Origin: Pseudolactococcus piscium
GTDB lineage: Bacteria; Bacillota; Bacilli; Lactobacillales; Streptococcaceae
Assembly: GCF_002441695.1 (NCBI RefSeq)
Contig: NZ_JXJW01000001.1
Coordinates: 62,001 to 126,000 of the forward strand
Reading direction: 5' to 3'
Length of the DNA stretch: 64,000 bases
Shown: positions 55,848 to 64,000 of the stretch, piece by piece
Layout: every line of letters begins with the position of its first letter
Position numbering within the stretch: the first letter of the stretch is position 1
Made by a program: the position numbers and the translations under genes
The notes under the pieces: model-generated
Told to the model about the DNA's origin: nothing
The model's input: only the letters and a program-made list of their open reading frames with translations
Databases searched by the model: none

Positions 55848-56735
55848 ATGAATGATTTCAATCAGATTTTTAATTTACAGTATTGGCAGGAAATAATTCA
55901 ATTAAATTTAACCCCTTGGCGACTATTTATCGCTGTTGCGGATATTTCCTTGATTACTTTCTTAATTTATAAGGCCTTAAGGAGTGTCCAAGGCACTAAA
56001 ATGATGACATTAGTGCGTGGTGTCCTCTTATTTATCATGCTTAAAGTTGTCAGCGGTTGGCTAGGGTTAGGGACTTTCGAGTGGCTACTCAATCAAGTTG
56101 TTACCTATGGGGTGATTGCTGCAGTCATCATCTTTCAACCTGAGATTCGTCGTGGTCTTGAGAGTCTTGGCCGGACGACTAATTTACTTAATTTAGGGTC
56201 GTCAGAGCGTAATGTAAAGCGGACTAGCTATATTAAGGCTTATGAAAAAGCATTTTATTATATGAGCGAGCGCAAAATTGGTGCTTTGATTGTAATTGAA
56301 CAATCACAAACATTAGAAGAATTTGTATCGACAGGTATTAAACTGGATGCAGATATCTCAGCGGAGCTCTTGATTAATATTTTTATTCCGAATACACCGC
56401 TCCATGATGGGGCAGTGATTGTTCAAGGCGATAAAATTGCTGTGACATCAGCCTATCTTCCCTTAACAGAAGATGGCAAAATTTCTAAAGAATTTGGGAC
56501 GCGACATCGTGCTGCTATCGGTATATCAGAGGTTTCTGATGCCATCACCTTGATCGTTTCCGAAGAGACAGGTGGTATGTCAATTACAGAAAATGGTGAG
56601 TTCTATTCAGACTTATCAAAAAGTGAGTTTCATGATTTTCTGATTAAGCATCTAGAGGATACGGCCACATCTAAAAAAACAACGAGCCTTCTGACTAAAT
56701 TACTTGCAAAGAGAGGTAAGGTAAATGAAAAATAA
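55848..56735 (+). CDS. cdaA: Diadenylate cyclase CdaA
   Basis: 295 residues. Three N-terminal membrane segments (about 25-100) anchor a cytoplasmic DAC domain with the catalytic DGA (177-179) and RHR (209-211) motifs. It joins two ATP into c-di-AMP, the signal that shuts K+ and osmolyte uptake. The gene overlaps cdaR by 11 nt. There is no clear Shine-Dalgarno before ATG 55848; a -10-like TAGAAT lies 6 nt upstream. In this window its product should act on BusR and, by family, on the KimA and Kup importers. Confidence 0.96.
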   Translation: MNDFNQIFNLQYWQEIIQLNLTPWRLFIAVADISLITFLIYKALRSVQGTKMMTLVRGVLLFIMLKVVSGWLGLGTFEWLLNQVVTYGVIAAVIIFQPEIRRGLESLGRTTNLLNLGSSERNVKRTSYIKAYEKAFYYMSERKIGALIVIEQSQTLEEFVSTGIKLDADISAELLINIFIPNTPLHDGAVIVQGDKIAVTSAYLPLTEDGKISKEFGTRHRAAIGISEVSDAITLIVSEETGGMSITENGEFYSDLSKSEFHDFLIKHLEDTATSKKTTSLLTKLLAKRGKVNEK

Positions 56736-57684
56736 AGATTTTTTGTCCTCTAAAGTCATTTATATTTTAATCAGTATATTCTTTGCGATTATTTTATTTT
56801 TTAATGCGAATACCGTCTTATTAAAAAATTCAAGTGATCGTAACAATACATCAGAAACACATTCTACAACAATTTATGATATGCCGATTGACTTGAAATA
56901 TGACAATGATCGCTACTTTGTCTCAGGTTACGACGGCACTGCAAATGTTTATCTAACGTCCTATAATCAGGTTCGGTTGACAGCTGAAAAAACGCCAGAT
57001 ACAAGAAGTTTTCACCTGGTAGCGGACTTGACTAAAGCCAAAGAAGGGACAGCTGAGGTACCGATTCGAGTTGTTGAGTTGGCAACAGGCGTTAATGCGC
57101 AGGTTGACCCAGGTAATATCTCAGTTACCATAGAGAAAAAAGCAAGTAAAACATTCGATGTTACACCGGTTGTTTCGGAGAAACAATTACCAGAAGGCTA
57201 TAAATTAACAGGAATCAGTACGGATAAGAAAACGGTTAAAGTCACTTCTGGTGCCTCTATTATCACACAAATTGCTAGAGTCGAAGCCGTATTGCCTAGT
57301 GATGTCATGCTGAATAATGATTTTTCGGGGAAAGTCTATTTAAGAGCAGTAGATAGTTCAGGTAAGGTTTTACCAACTAAGTTATCGCCAACTTTTGTGA
57401 AGATGCAAGTTGATGTTGGGTTACCAAATAAGACGGTACCTGTTGTTGGTCAAATTACAGGTAAAAAAGATAGTTCAATAAAAGACTACGCCTTCAAACT
57501 AGCAAAAGATACTGTAACCATTTCAGGTGAGCAAAAATATATTGATAATATTTCAAGTATCACTGCTAACATCGATGTGACTGATATTACGAAAGAAACC
57601 GTGATTAAGGTACCACTTTCTGCAGACAATATAACGACCTCACCAAATCAAATTGAGGTAACAGTGACACCAACTAAAAAATAA
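56725..57684 (+). CDS. cdaR: CdaR (YbbR-domain) regulator of CdaA
   Basis: 319 residues: one N-terminal membrane segment (about 9-27), then extracellular YbbR repeats (YDMPIDLKYDNDRYFVSGYDG; VTIEKKASKTFDVTPVV; VPVVGQITGK). CdaR binds CdaA and alters its activity. The 11-nt overlap with cdaA couples the two. Its 3' end carries a promoter for glmM. Confidence 0.93.
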   Translation: MKNKDFLSSKVIYILISIFFAIILFFNANTVLLKNSSDRNNTSETHSTTIYDMPIDLKYDNDRYFVSGYDGTANVYLTSYNQVRLTAEKTPDTRSFHLVADLTKAKEGTAEVPIRVVELATGVNAQVDPGNISVTIEKKASKTFDVTPVVSEKQLPEGYKLTGISTDKKTVKVTSGASIITQIARVEAVLPSDVMLNNDFSGKVYLRAVDSSGKVLPTKLSPTFVKMQVDVGLPNKTVPVVGQITGKKDSSIKDYAFKLAKDTVTISGEQKYIDNISSITANIDVTDITKETVIKVPLSADNITTSPNQIEVTVTPTKK

Positions 57685-57692
57685 GTTATAAT
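57664..57692 (+). promoter_or_regulatory. Internal promoter for glmM inside the cdaR end
   Basis: GTGACA (57664-57669), 17 nt, TATAAT (57687-57692). It would start a transcript in the 164-nt cdaR-glmM gap, so glmM can be made without cdaA. Confidence 0.6.
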
Positions 57693-57779
57693 AGATTAAA
57701 TGAAGAAAAAATTAGATAACTGATTTTATGGCTGGTAAGGGAGTAAAACCAGTACTTGAAATTTAGGGCTATAGAGAAA

Positions 57780-57807
57780 CTAGTGCAGCTCATTTGCACT
57801 AATTTTC
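57780..57807 (+). other. Hairpin in the glmM leader, weak terminator or attenuator
   Basis: TAGTGCA (57781-57787) pairs with TGCACTA (57795-57801), followed by ATTTTC. It lies 48 nt before glmM and may trim read-through from cdaR or attenuate the internal promoter. Confidence 0.4.
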
Positions 57808-57848
57808 TTGTGTCATGCTAATTAACAAACAATTGAAAAGAGATAATA

Positions 57849-59204
57849 ATGGGTAAGTATTTTGGAACTGATGGTGTTCGTGGAGAAGCAAATGTTGACT
57901 TAACACCAGAAATGGCTTTTAAACTTGGTCGCTTTGGTGGGTATGTGCTGTCTCAGCATGAGATTGAGACACCAAAAGTATATGTCGCAAGAGATACAAG
58001 GATTTCTGGACAGATGTTGGGCACTTCTTTGATTTCAGGGCTTTTAAGTGTTGGTATAGAAGTATTTGACTTAGGCGTTATTGCGACACCTGGTGTTGCT
58101 TATCTCGTGAAAAAAGATTCAGTTTCTGCTGGTGTTATGATTTCTGCCAGCCACAATCCTGCTTTAGATAATGGCATTAAATTTTTTGGGGGAGACGGCT
58201 TTAAATTGGCAGATAGCCAAGAGCTTGAAATTGAAGCCTTGCTTGATGCTGAAATAGATACACTACCTCGACCTTCTGCTCAAGGCTTAGGTGTCTTGCA
58301 TGATTATGCTGAGGCTGTTCGAAAGTATGATGAGTTTCTAAAAAATACTGCCGACGGTAGTTTTGAGGGCTTTAAAATTACCTTAGACACGGCTAATGGG
58401 GCAACTTATACGAGTGCAAGAACTGTTTTTAGTGATTTATCCGCAGACATCCATGTGATTGGGGAAACACCTGATGGCTTAAATATTAATTTAGGTGTTG
58501 GCTCAACTCACCCAGAAAACCTTGCTAAAGAAGTACTTGCAACGCATTCAGATTTAGGCTTAGCTTTTGATGGCGATGGCGATCGCTTAATCGCGGTAGA
58601 TGAAACGGGTGCCATTGTTGATGGTGATAAAATCATGTTTATCATCGGTAAATATTTACAAGATAAGGGATTGTTGACAAAAGACACTGTCGTTACAACC
58701 GTCATGTCTAATTTAGGCTTCCACAAGGCATTAGAAACAGCTAACATCAATACGGTGATTACTGGCGTTGGTGATCGTTATGTTGTTGAAGAAATGAAGC
58801 AAAATGGCTATAATTTTGGTGGCGAACAATCAGGCCATATTATCTATCTGGATAATAATACAACTGGAGATGGTCAAGCATCAGCGATTTTATTGGTTAA
58901 AGTGATGCGTGAAACGGGTAAAAAATTATCTGAATTAGCCAGTGAAGTTAAGATTTACCCACAAAAATTAGTCAATGTTCGTGTCGAAAATAGCATGAAA
59001 GCTAAGGCCATGGAAGTACCAGCTATCGCTGCTGTCATTGGGGAAATGGAAGAGAAGATGGCCGGAAATGGCCGGATTCTCGTTCGCCCAAGCGGTACAG
59101 AACCACTCTTACGTGTGATGGCTGAAGCACCGACTGACGATGAAGTGAATCACTATGTTGACACTATCGTAGCCGTCGTGACTGACGAAATCGGTATAGA
59201 TTAA
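57849..59204 (+). CDS. glmM: Phosphoglucosamine mutase
   Basis: 451 residues. The active-site phosphoserine lies in SASHNP (S101), with the metal loop DGDGDR and the sugar loop GGEQSGH. It interconverts glucosamine 6- and 1-phosphate for UDP-GlcNAc and peptidoglycan. The cdaA-cdaR-glmM order is conserved in Firmicutes, and GlmM inhibits CdaA in several species, so it links wall precursor supply to c-di-AMP. Confidence 0.97.
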   Translation: MGKYFGTDGVRGEANVDLTPEMAFKLGRFGGYVLSQHEIETPKVYVARDTRISGQMLGTSLISGLLSVGIEVFDLGVIATPGVAYLVKKDSVSAGVMISASHNPALDNGIKFFGGDGFKLADSQELEIEALLDAEIDTLPRPSAQGLGVLHDYAEAVRKYDEFLKNTADGSFEGFKITLDTANGATYTSARTVFSDLSADIHVIGETPDGLNINLGVGSTHPENLAKEVLATHSDLGLAFDGDGDRLIAVDETGAIVDGDKIMFIIGKYLQDKGLLTKDTVVTTVMSNLGFHKALETANINTVITGVGDRYVVEEMKQNGYNFGGEQSGHIIYLDNNTTGDGQASAILLVKVMRETGKKLSELASEVKIYPQKLVNVRVENSMKAKAMEVPAIAAVIGEMEEKMAGNGRILVRPSGTEPLLRVMAEAPTDDEVNHYVDTIVAVVTDEIGID

Positions 59205-59235
59205 CTCGCAAGCAACCGATGCTTTGCGCAATATA

Positions 59236-59287
59236 TAAAACCGCACGATATAGGTCTCTTAGAGGCCTATATCGTGCGGTTTTATGC
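59236..59287. terminator. Strong bidirectional terminator between glmM and kup
   Basis: AAAACCGCACGATATAGG / CCTATATCGTGCGGTTTT: a perfect 18-bp stem around a short loop, with an A-run and a T-run. Confidence 0.93.
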
Positions 59288-59298
59288 TATCAAATTTT

Positions 59299-61308
59299 TT
59301 AAGGTTGTAGCGGTTCAGTTTGACGTTTTGTTAATTGGATTTCAGGATCCTTACCAATCATTAAGGGGACGACTTCGTAAGTTGTATCGCTAAATTCAAG
59401 TCCAAACCATTTATCAGGTGTCGTGGTAAAGCGTTTGATAAAGAGTTTAGCTTGCATGATTTGTCTATCAAATTTAGACATGTCTAGGTGATTTGACAGC
59501 CTTTCTTGAATGAGCACATACTGGAAGTCACCGATGTTACGACCTGGTTTGATCGAATATTTTTGATACTGGGCTTGTAAATCACCATCAGCAATGAGTG
59601 ATTTTACGATATGATTGATATAAATATTAATATCTTGTTTCACTCGGAAGCCTAAATAGAGTTTTATGATGACAATAAAATCAGTATCCATCATGTCAAC
59701 CGTATATTCTTTGGTGTAGGGTTCATCTGTCACTTCAATATTAACAAACCAATAGACGGAAGCTTTTTTAGGGTGTTTATCTAAAATAGAATAGATGATG
59801 CCTTCTTCAATCCGATCTCCCTTCATATGGGTTGTCAGATAGACCAAGTTTGTTTGATATAAGTCATAGTTGCGATCATATTTTAATTGTCTAATTTGCT
59901 CGACATAATCAGTCAAATCTAAGGTTTTCAACATATTTTCTTGAATGATATTGCCTTTTTCCCAGATATACATGACACTCAATATGGCGATGGCAATTAA
60001 AATGGCAATATAACCACCATTGAAAAATTTAGCTAGACTTGACATGAAAAAGATCGTTTCAATCGTTAAGAATAAGAGAATGGTGATGTTGGAAACGATT
60101 CTGTTCCAACGATTTATCTTTAAGAAATAATGCAATAAAATGGTGGTCATCAGCATAGTAACCGTGATGGCTAGACCGTAAGCTGATTCCATTTTGTGAC
60201 TGGTTTTAAAAATGAGCACGACTAAACTGGTTAGTATCCACAATAAGGCATTCACTAAGGGAAGATACATCTGCCCACGTGTATTACCAGGGTAGAGAAT
60301 TTTTAATTTAGGGAGTAGACGGAGTTTCATCGCTTCTGAAACGAGCGTGAATGCGCCAGTAATCAGCGCTTGTGAGGCGATGATTGCAGCAACACTGGCA
60401 AAAATAACGCCAACTAGCATTAAGCTATCTGGAATCATATTGAAAAAGGGATTGAAATCATCCATTAAGTGATAGTTTGGTAATTCCTTGGCTCTTAATA
60501 GGAAGGCTGCTTGTCCAAAGTAGCTGAGTAATAAGCTGATTTTGATATAAGGCCAGCTGGCATAGATATTATACTTGCCAACATGTCCTAAATCGGAATA
60601 TAAGGCTTCTGCCCCTGTTGTAGCCAAAAATACACTACCTAAGATTAATAAGCCAGCCTTATTGTCAGCGCTAAATAGGACATGAAAGGCGTAATAAGGA
60701 TTAATGGCACGAAGCACGTTCAAATTAGACATCATATTGGCAAGGCCGATAAGGCCGATAAACGTAAACCATAGGAACATGATTGGGCCAAATACTTTAC
60801 CGATTTTATCTGTGCCAAAACGCTGTATGAAAAATAGTAGGGTAATGATTGCTAAAGTGATGACCACGATGACAGTTTGACTGTTACCGAATACCGATGT
60901 AAAGGCGGGGATTTCTTTTAGACCTTCTATAGCGGTCGTCACGGTCATGGCTGGCGTTAGGACCCCATCAGCAAGTAATGCTGCACCCCCAATCATCGCC
61001 ACGATCGTCAGAAACTTAGCTTGCTTACGGACTAGGGTAAAGAGCGAAAAAATACCACCTTCACCATGATTATCTGCTTGCAAGGCGATAAGGACATACT
61101 TAAAAGTTGTTAATAGAGTGAGGGTCCAAAGAATGAGTGAAACCGATCCGATTAAGAAAGACTCTGAAATATTATGTAGCCCACCCTGCCCACTGACGAT
61201 TGATTTCATAACGTATAGTGGACTCGTACCAATATCGCCATAAACAATTCCTGTCGCAACTAGCACACCGCCGAGTGTTGCTTTTGATTTGAGATTTCCT
61301 TTAGACAT
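59299..61308 (-). CDS. kup: Kup-type potassium uptake protein
   Basis: 669 residues with about 12 membrane segments in the first ~460 and a cytoplasmic C-terminal domain. TLGGVLVATGIVYGDIGTSPLYVMKS is the family's conserved first stretch, and GEGGIFSLFTLVR follows. It brings in K+ with H+. Lactococcal KupA and KupB bind c-di-AMP and are inhibited by it. GGAGG at 61314-61318 fits ATG 61308; a TTG at 61320 is in frame but would overlap it. The leader carries a probable Mn2+ riboswitch with a terminator. Confidence 0.95.
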   Translation of the reverse strand: MSKGNLKSKATLGGVLVATGIVYGDIGTSPLYVMKSIVSGQGGLHNISESFLIGSVSLILWTLTLLTTFKYVLIALQADNHGEGGIFSLFTLVRKQAKFLTIVAMIGGAALLADGVLTPAMTVTTAIEGLKEIPAFTSVFGNSQTVIVVITLAIITLLFFIQRFGTDKIGKVFGPIMFLWFTFIGLIGLANMMSNLNVLRAINPYYAFHVLFSADNKAGLLILGSVFLATTGAEALYSDLGHVGKYNIYASWPYIKISLLLSYFGQAAFLLRAKELPNYHLMDDFNPFFNMIPDSLMLVGVIFASVAAIIASQALITGAFTLVSEAMKLRLLPKLKILYPGNTRGQMYLPLVNALLWILTSLVVLIFKTSHKMESAYGLAITVTMLMTTILLHYFLKINRWNRIVSNITILLFLTIETIFFMSSLAKFFNGGYIAILIAIAILSVMYIWEKGNIIQENMLKTLDLTDYVEQIRQLKYDRNYDLYQTNLVYLTTHMKGDRIEEGIIYSILDKHPKKASVYWFVNIEVTDEPYTKEYTVDMMDTDFIVIIKLYLGFRVKQDINIYINHIVKSLIADGDLQAQYQKYSIKPGRNIGDFQYVLIQERLSNHLDMSKFDRQIMQAKLFIKRFTTTPDKWFGLEFSDTTYEVVPLMIGKDPEIQLTKRQTEPLQP

Positions 61309-61332
61309 GTTTTCCTCCAAATTTTTTGCTAG

Positions 61333-61377
61333 TAAAAAACCAAGAAAATCAAGCCTGAAATAGACCTATCCTCTTGG
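61333..61377 (-). terminator. Intrinsic terminator of the riboswitch expression platform
   Basis: On the minus strand CCAAGA (61377-61372) pairs across a loop with TCTTGG (61345-61340), followed by TTTTTT (61339-61334). The first arm overlaps the 3' strand of the riboswitch P1, so the two folds exclude each other. Confidence 0.65.
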
Positions 61378-61472
61378 TCTGGCAAATTAAGAATGAACCA
61401 GTATGCTGTGAGGCATACGGGTAAATGTTGATTCATTCCAGTCAAAAAAAGACTGCTGCTACTCCCCATAAA
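61372..61472 (-). promoter_or_regulatory. yybP-ykoY-type Mn2+ riboswitch in the kup leader
   Basis: Minus strand, 5' to 3': GGGGAGTAGC (61467-61458), hairpin CAGTC-T7-GACTG, helix GAATGAA/TTCATTC enclosing ATCAACAT and a GTATGC/GCATAC hairpin with ACTGG, and then GCCAGACC (61383-61376). The GGGGAGUAGC and GCnAGACC ends and the UCAA loop are the conserved parts of the Mn2+-sensing yybP-ykoY aptamer. The aptamer's end competes with a terminator, so Mn2+ binding would switch the gene on. The call is by eye; no covariance search was possible. Confidence 0.7.
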
Positions 61473-61640
61473 CTAACAAAGTATGCTAATTCTAGCATAT
61501 GTTAGCGAATTTAGCAATATAGAATGTTAAGTTTAAGAAAGTCTGTCAATGTATCAATAAATATGAGACAATCGTCACACCTATCACATTCAGTAGTAGA
61601 AAAACTATCGTCATCTCTTGCTGATTTTTTAAAACAATCA
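61473..61640. other. Gene-free stretch upstream of the kup riboswitch
   Basis: Holds an inverted repeat ATGCTA-GAAT-TAGCAT (about 61482-61497) and a TTGACA on the minus strand (61549-61544) that may be the -35 of the riboswitch transcript; the matching -10 is unclear. Nothing else is recognised. Confidence 0.4.
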
Positions 61641-61689
61641 AAAAAAGTAATGCCTATCAGAATAAAACGTGATAGACATTACTTTTTTG
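61640..61689 (-). terminator. Terminator after mleP
   Basis: AAGTAATGTCTATCA...TGATAGGCATTACTT with one bulge, then a T-run on the minus strand. Confidence 0.85.
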
Positions 61690-61728
61690 ATATTGCTAGG
61701 TAAAGCTTAAGTTACAGTTAAAGCCTGA

Positions 61729-63009
61729 TTAGTGATAGAAGAATCGGATGAGAATACCACCCATGATGAGGACGATTGCGCCACATAGCCGGTTGGCCAT
61801 CTGTGCAAAAGCAATCATTTCCATACGATCAGATGCAGATAAAACTGCGATATTACCTGTACCACCCATGGAGTTGTTGATCATACCAGCGCCGATTGCA
61901 GTCTCGACGGGATACATACCGAGGGCTAGACCTAGGAACCAGCTGGTAAGCCCCATTGCGATGACACTTGTCAAACAAAGGACGACAAATTGCCAAGTAA
62001 AAGCAGAAGCAAGTGTTTTTAAGTCAATCAAAGCCAACCCGATACCAGCTAATACAGCATGGGTCAGATTTGTCATGATGACTTGATTGAACATGACCAC
62101 AGCATCTTCTAATTTTTTAGGTACGGTATCAGTTGCTTTGATGATGAAGACGATAATAATCATGAAAGCATATTCATGTACTTTTGGAAAAAAGTTATTG
62201 AGGATATTACCAACCATGAGAAGAGAGAAGGAGAACAAGAGTCCGACACCAATTTGTTGGGCATCTAAAATGATTTTTGGTTTAGCTAATTCTTCCTTAG
62301 TTGCTGTAATCAATGTACCATGGCCATTGTATTTCGTTTTGGCAAACACTTTTGAGATAGATAATGCGCCGATGATGGCGATAATATTCCCAAAAGTAAC
62401 TGCTGGTGCTAATTGAGAAAAAATAGCAGTTTGATTGCCATGAAATAGACCAGATGCGTAGATTTGAGAGAGCGGGGTAATACCTGCGCCCATACCACCA
62501 GCCATCATCGGCATTGATACATACATAACAGAGTGTGCAAAGCCTTTGCCAAGTAACATACCCATGAAACCTACTGCGAAGAAGCCAACGACCATCGTGA
62601 CCAAAGCAACGGGGATAAATTTAGTTGATGCTTTGATCAAAAGTTTGCGATTCATCCCTAAAATAGACCCACAGATAAGCGCTGCGATATAGAAGTCCAG
62701 AAAGCCGAATTGGCCGCCCATGAATTTACCAACAGCACCAATAACATGTGTCGGAATCAAGTGGAAAGTAGACAGAAGTGTTGCCCCTATCAGGGTAAAT
62801 ACAGAACCTCCACCAAGGTAGGCATTCATAATAGGTAGCTTCTCACCAATATAGTAGAGGAGATGCCCTAGGGCAACTAAAAGTAAAGTGATCCCAACCA
62901 TGTTGAGTGGGAGTTTGCCTAGTGCGATGACGACTGCAAGGACAATCATAACGAAGGCATAGAGTGGGAGGCTAATCCCAGAAATCTTGATTGATTTTAA
63001 CTTTTTCAT
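61729..63009 (-). CDS. mleP: 2-hydroxycarboxylate transporter, malate carrier of malolactic fermentation
   Basis: 426 residues with about 11 membrane segments, 2HCT family. The two re-entrant-loop motifs GGMGAG (about 170) and GGTGN (about 380) are present. The family exchanges malate or citrate for lactate or takes up the acid. It follows the malolactic enzyme gene by 16 nt on the same strand, so it should carry malate in and lactate out, yielding proton motive force and raising pH. Confidence 0.92.
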   Translation of the reverse strand: MKKLKSIKISGISLPLYAFVMIVLAVVIALGKLPLNMVGITLLLVALGHLLYYIGEKLPIMNAYLGGGSVFTLIGATLLSTFHLIPTHVIGAVGKFMGGQFGFLDFYIAALICGSILGMNRKLLIKASTKFIPVALVTMVVGFFAVGFMGMLLGKGFAHSVMYVSMPMMAGGMGAGITPLSQIYASGLFHGNQTAIFSQLAPAVTFGNIIAIIGALSISKVFAKTKYNGHGTLITATKEELAKPKIILDAQQIGVGLLFSFSLLMVGNILNNFFPKVHEYAFMIIIVFIIKATDTVPKKLEDAVVMFNQVIMTNLTHAVLAGIGLALIDLKTLASAFTWQFVVLCLTSVIAMGLTSWFLGLALGMYPVETAIGAGMINNSMGGTGNIAVLSASDRMEMIAFAQMANRLCGAIVLIMGGILIRFFYH

Positions 63010-63025
63010 TTTTGTTTAAGTCCTC

Positions 63026-64000
63026 TTAGTATTCTGGATACCATTTGAGGTTTTTCACTGCTTTTGACATATCTGTTTCTTTAGCTTGTGCTAGACCTTG
63101 TGATTTGGCCATGTTGGCAACTGCTTCGGCAACTTTGATAGAGACATCAGCAACATATTGGAATGGTGGCAGAACGGGTGCACCAGCTTGTGTTAAGTCA
63201 ACAAGACCGCTTAGAGAATGTGCTGCAGCACCGATCATTTCATCAGTTAAAAGTGAGGCTTCTGATGCAAGCATACCAAGTCCCAATCCTGGATAGATTA
63301 GGGCGTTATTAGCTTGTCCGATTTGGTAGTCAACCCCTTTGTAAGTGATGGTGTCTGAAGGGACACCAGTTGCGACAAAGGCTTTACCGTCAGACCATTC
63401 GATCACTTGTTGCGCTGTTGCTTCTAGTTTTTTGGTTGGATTTGAAATTGGGAAGATAATAGGACGTGCTGTATTCGCGCACATAGCTTCAACGACTTCT
63501 TTAGTGAAGGCACCTGGATCAGTAGAGGTCCCAACTAGGATGGTTGGTTTGACAGTTTTGATAATTGTCAGTAAATCTGTCATCTCAGCAGCATTCGCAA
63601 AGTCACTTCGTTTTTTAGCAAATGGTTTTTGAGCTGGTGTTAAGTCAGTCATATCATCAAATAATAGCCCTTGTTTATCGACCATAAAGAAGCGTTTGTA
63701 GGCTTCTTCCTCAGAAAGCCCTTCGCTGACCATTTCTGCATGAACACGATTTGAAATCCCTGCTCCAGCAGACCCACCACCATAGCAAAGGTAGACTTGA
63801 TCAGTTAACTTTTCACCTGTGATATCAAGTGAACCGAAGATACCACCTAGGACAACAATTCCTGTTCCTTGGATATCATCGTTGAAAGTTGGGATGACAT
63901 TTTTATATTTGTTCAAAATAGTCGCAGCGTTTGAACGACCGAAGTCTTCCCAGTGTAAATATAATTTAGGGAACATATCCTCAGCTGTGTTAACGAATTG
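63026..64000 (-). CDS. mleS: Malolactic enzyme, C-terminal part (5' end outside window)
   Basis: 324 residues up to the window edge; the frame is open through base 64000. It converts L-malate to L-lactate and CO2 with NAD+ and Mn2+. [16 protein letters not shown], the metal motif FNDDIQGTG, and the Rossmann motif [10 protein letters not shown] mark the malic/malolactic family, and the wording around these motifs is very close to lactococcal MleS. mleP follows it in the same operon. Confidence 0.93.
   Translation of the reverse strand, partial: QFVNTAEDMFPKLYLHWEDFGRSNAATILNKYKNVIPTFNDDIQGTGIVVLGGIFGSLDITGEKLTDQVYLCYGGGSAGAGISNRVHAEMVSEGLSEEEAYKRFFMVDKQGLLFDDMTDLTPAQKPFAKKRSDFANAAEMTDLLTIIKTVKPTILVGTSTDPGAFTKEVVEAMCANTARPIIFPISNPTKKLEATAQQVIEWSDGKAFVATGVPSDTITYKGVDYQIGQANNALIYPGLGLGMLASEASLLTDEMIGAAAHSLSGLVDLTQAGAPVLPPFQYVADVSIKVAEAVANMAKSQGLAQAKETDMSKAVKNLKWYPEY

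Noticed and set aside
63026-64000. NAD-dependent malic enzyme instead of malolactic enzyme
   Set aside because: The sequence around the metal and NAD motifs reads like lactococcal MleS and the partner is a 2HCT carrier; a malic enzyme remains a remote option as the N-terminus is cut off.

Overview
The window is chromosomal DNA of a low-GC Gram-positive coccus, most likely a Lactococcus. The inference rests on gene content and order: uracil phosphoribosyltransferase, a BusR-BusAA-BusAB osmolyte system, an SseB-cysE-cysS-mrnC block, dinG-tseB-aspB-asnS, cdaA-cdaR-glmM, and a malolactic enzyme with its malate carrier. The species cannot be fixed from this stretch. I see no tRNA, rRNA, CRISPR array, complete insertion sequence or prophage.

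Layout. 1-6.8 kb: the end of a YhaN-like ATPase with yhaM, a TetR regulator, a LacX-like epimerase, two PLP enzymes of sulfur amino acid metabolism, upp and a small orphan gene. 6.9-12.3 kb: a KimA-type potassium importer, zwf, and a YcgQ/YcgR pair with a small partner. 12.5-18 kb: tuf, then prs-iscS-DUF1831 on the minus strand, then a two-repeat lipoprotein. 18-21.8 kb: SseB-like gene, cysE, cysS, mrnC, DUF1033. 21.9-24.4 kb (minus): a four-gene module resembling the type VII secreted lipase toxins of reverse domain order (immunity-like membrane protein, lipase, two small helical partners). 24.7-29.4 kb: a nitroreductase behind cop-box-like operators, then busR and busAA-busAB. 29.6-34.3 kb: a DtxR-type regulator with an Nramp and an ABC metal importer. 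34.3-40.8 kb: T-box and thrS, a probable type I toxin-antitoxin locus, an MBL-fold hydrolase, dinG, tseB. 40.9-48 kb: aspB, asnS, a polysaccharide deacetylase, ridA, and pdxK-ECF S component divergent from a PdxR/MocR regulator. 48-55.7 kb: uvrA, a 0.7-kb insertion with decayed bacteriocin genes flanked by two copies of the uvrA 3' end, and nifJ. 55.8-64 kb: cdaA-cdaR-glmM, kup behind a probable Mn2+ (yybP-ykoY) riboswitch, and mleS-mleP (mleS is cut by the window end).

How the genes fit together. The synthase for c-di-AMP (cdaA) lies in the same 64 kb as several systems that c-di-AMP controls in related bacteria: KimA-type and Kup-type K+ importers and the BusR-regulated glycine betaine importer. 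A second theme is metals: an Nramp and an ABC importer under a DtxR-type repressor, a Mn2+ riboswitch in front of kup, and copper-type operators at the nitroreductase. Third is sulfur and cofactor supply: cysE, two transsulfuration-type enzymes, cysteine desulfurase and B6 salvage.

Most worth a second look: the orphan type VII lipase module, the Mn2+ riboswitch before a K+ transporter, the duplicated uvrA tail around bacteriocin remnants, the holin-like toxin with its antisense RNA, and an iscS gene that seems to start at AUU.
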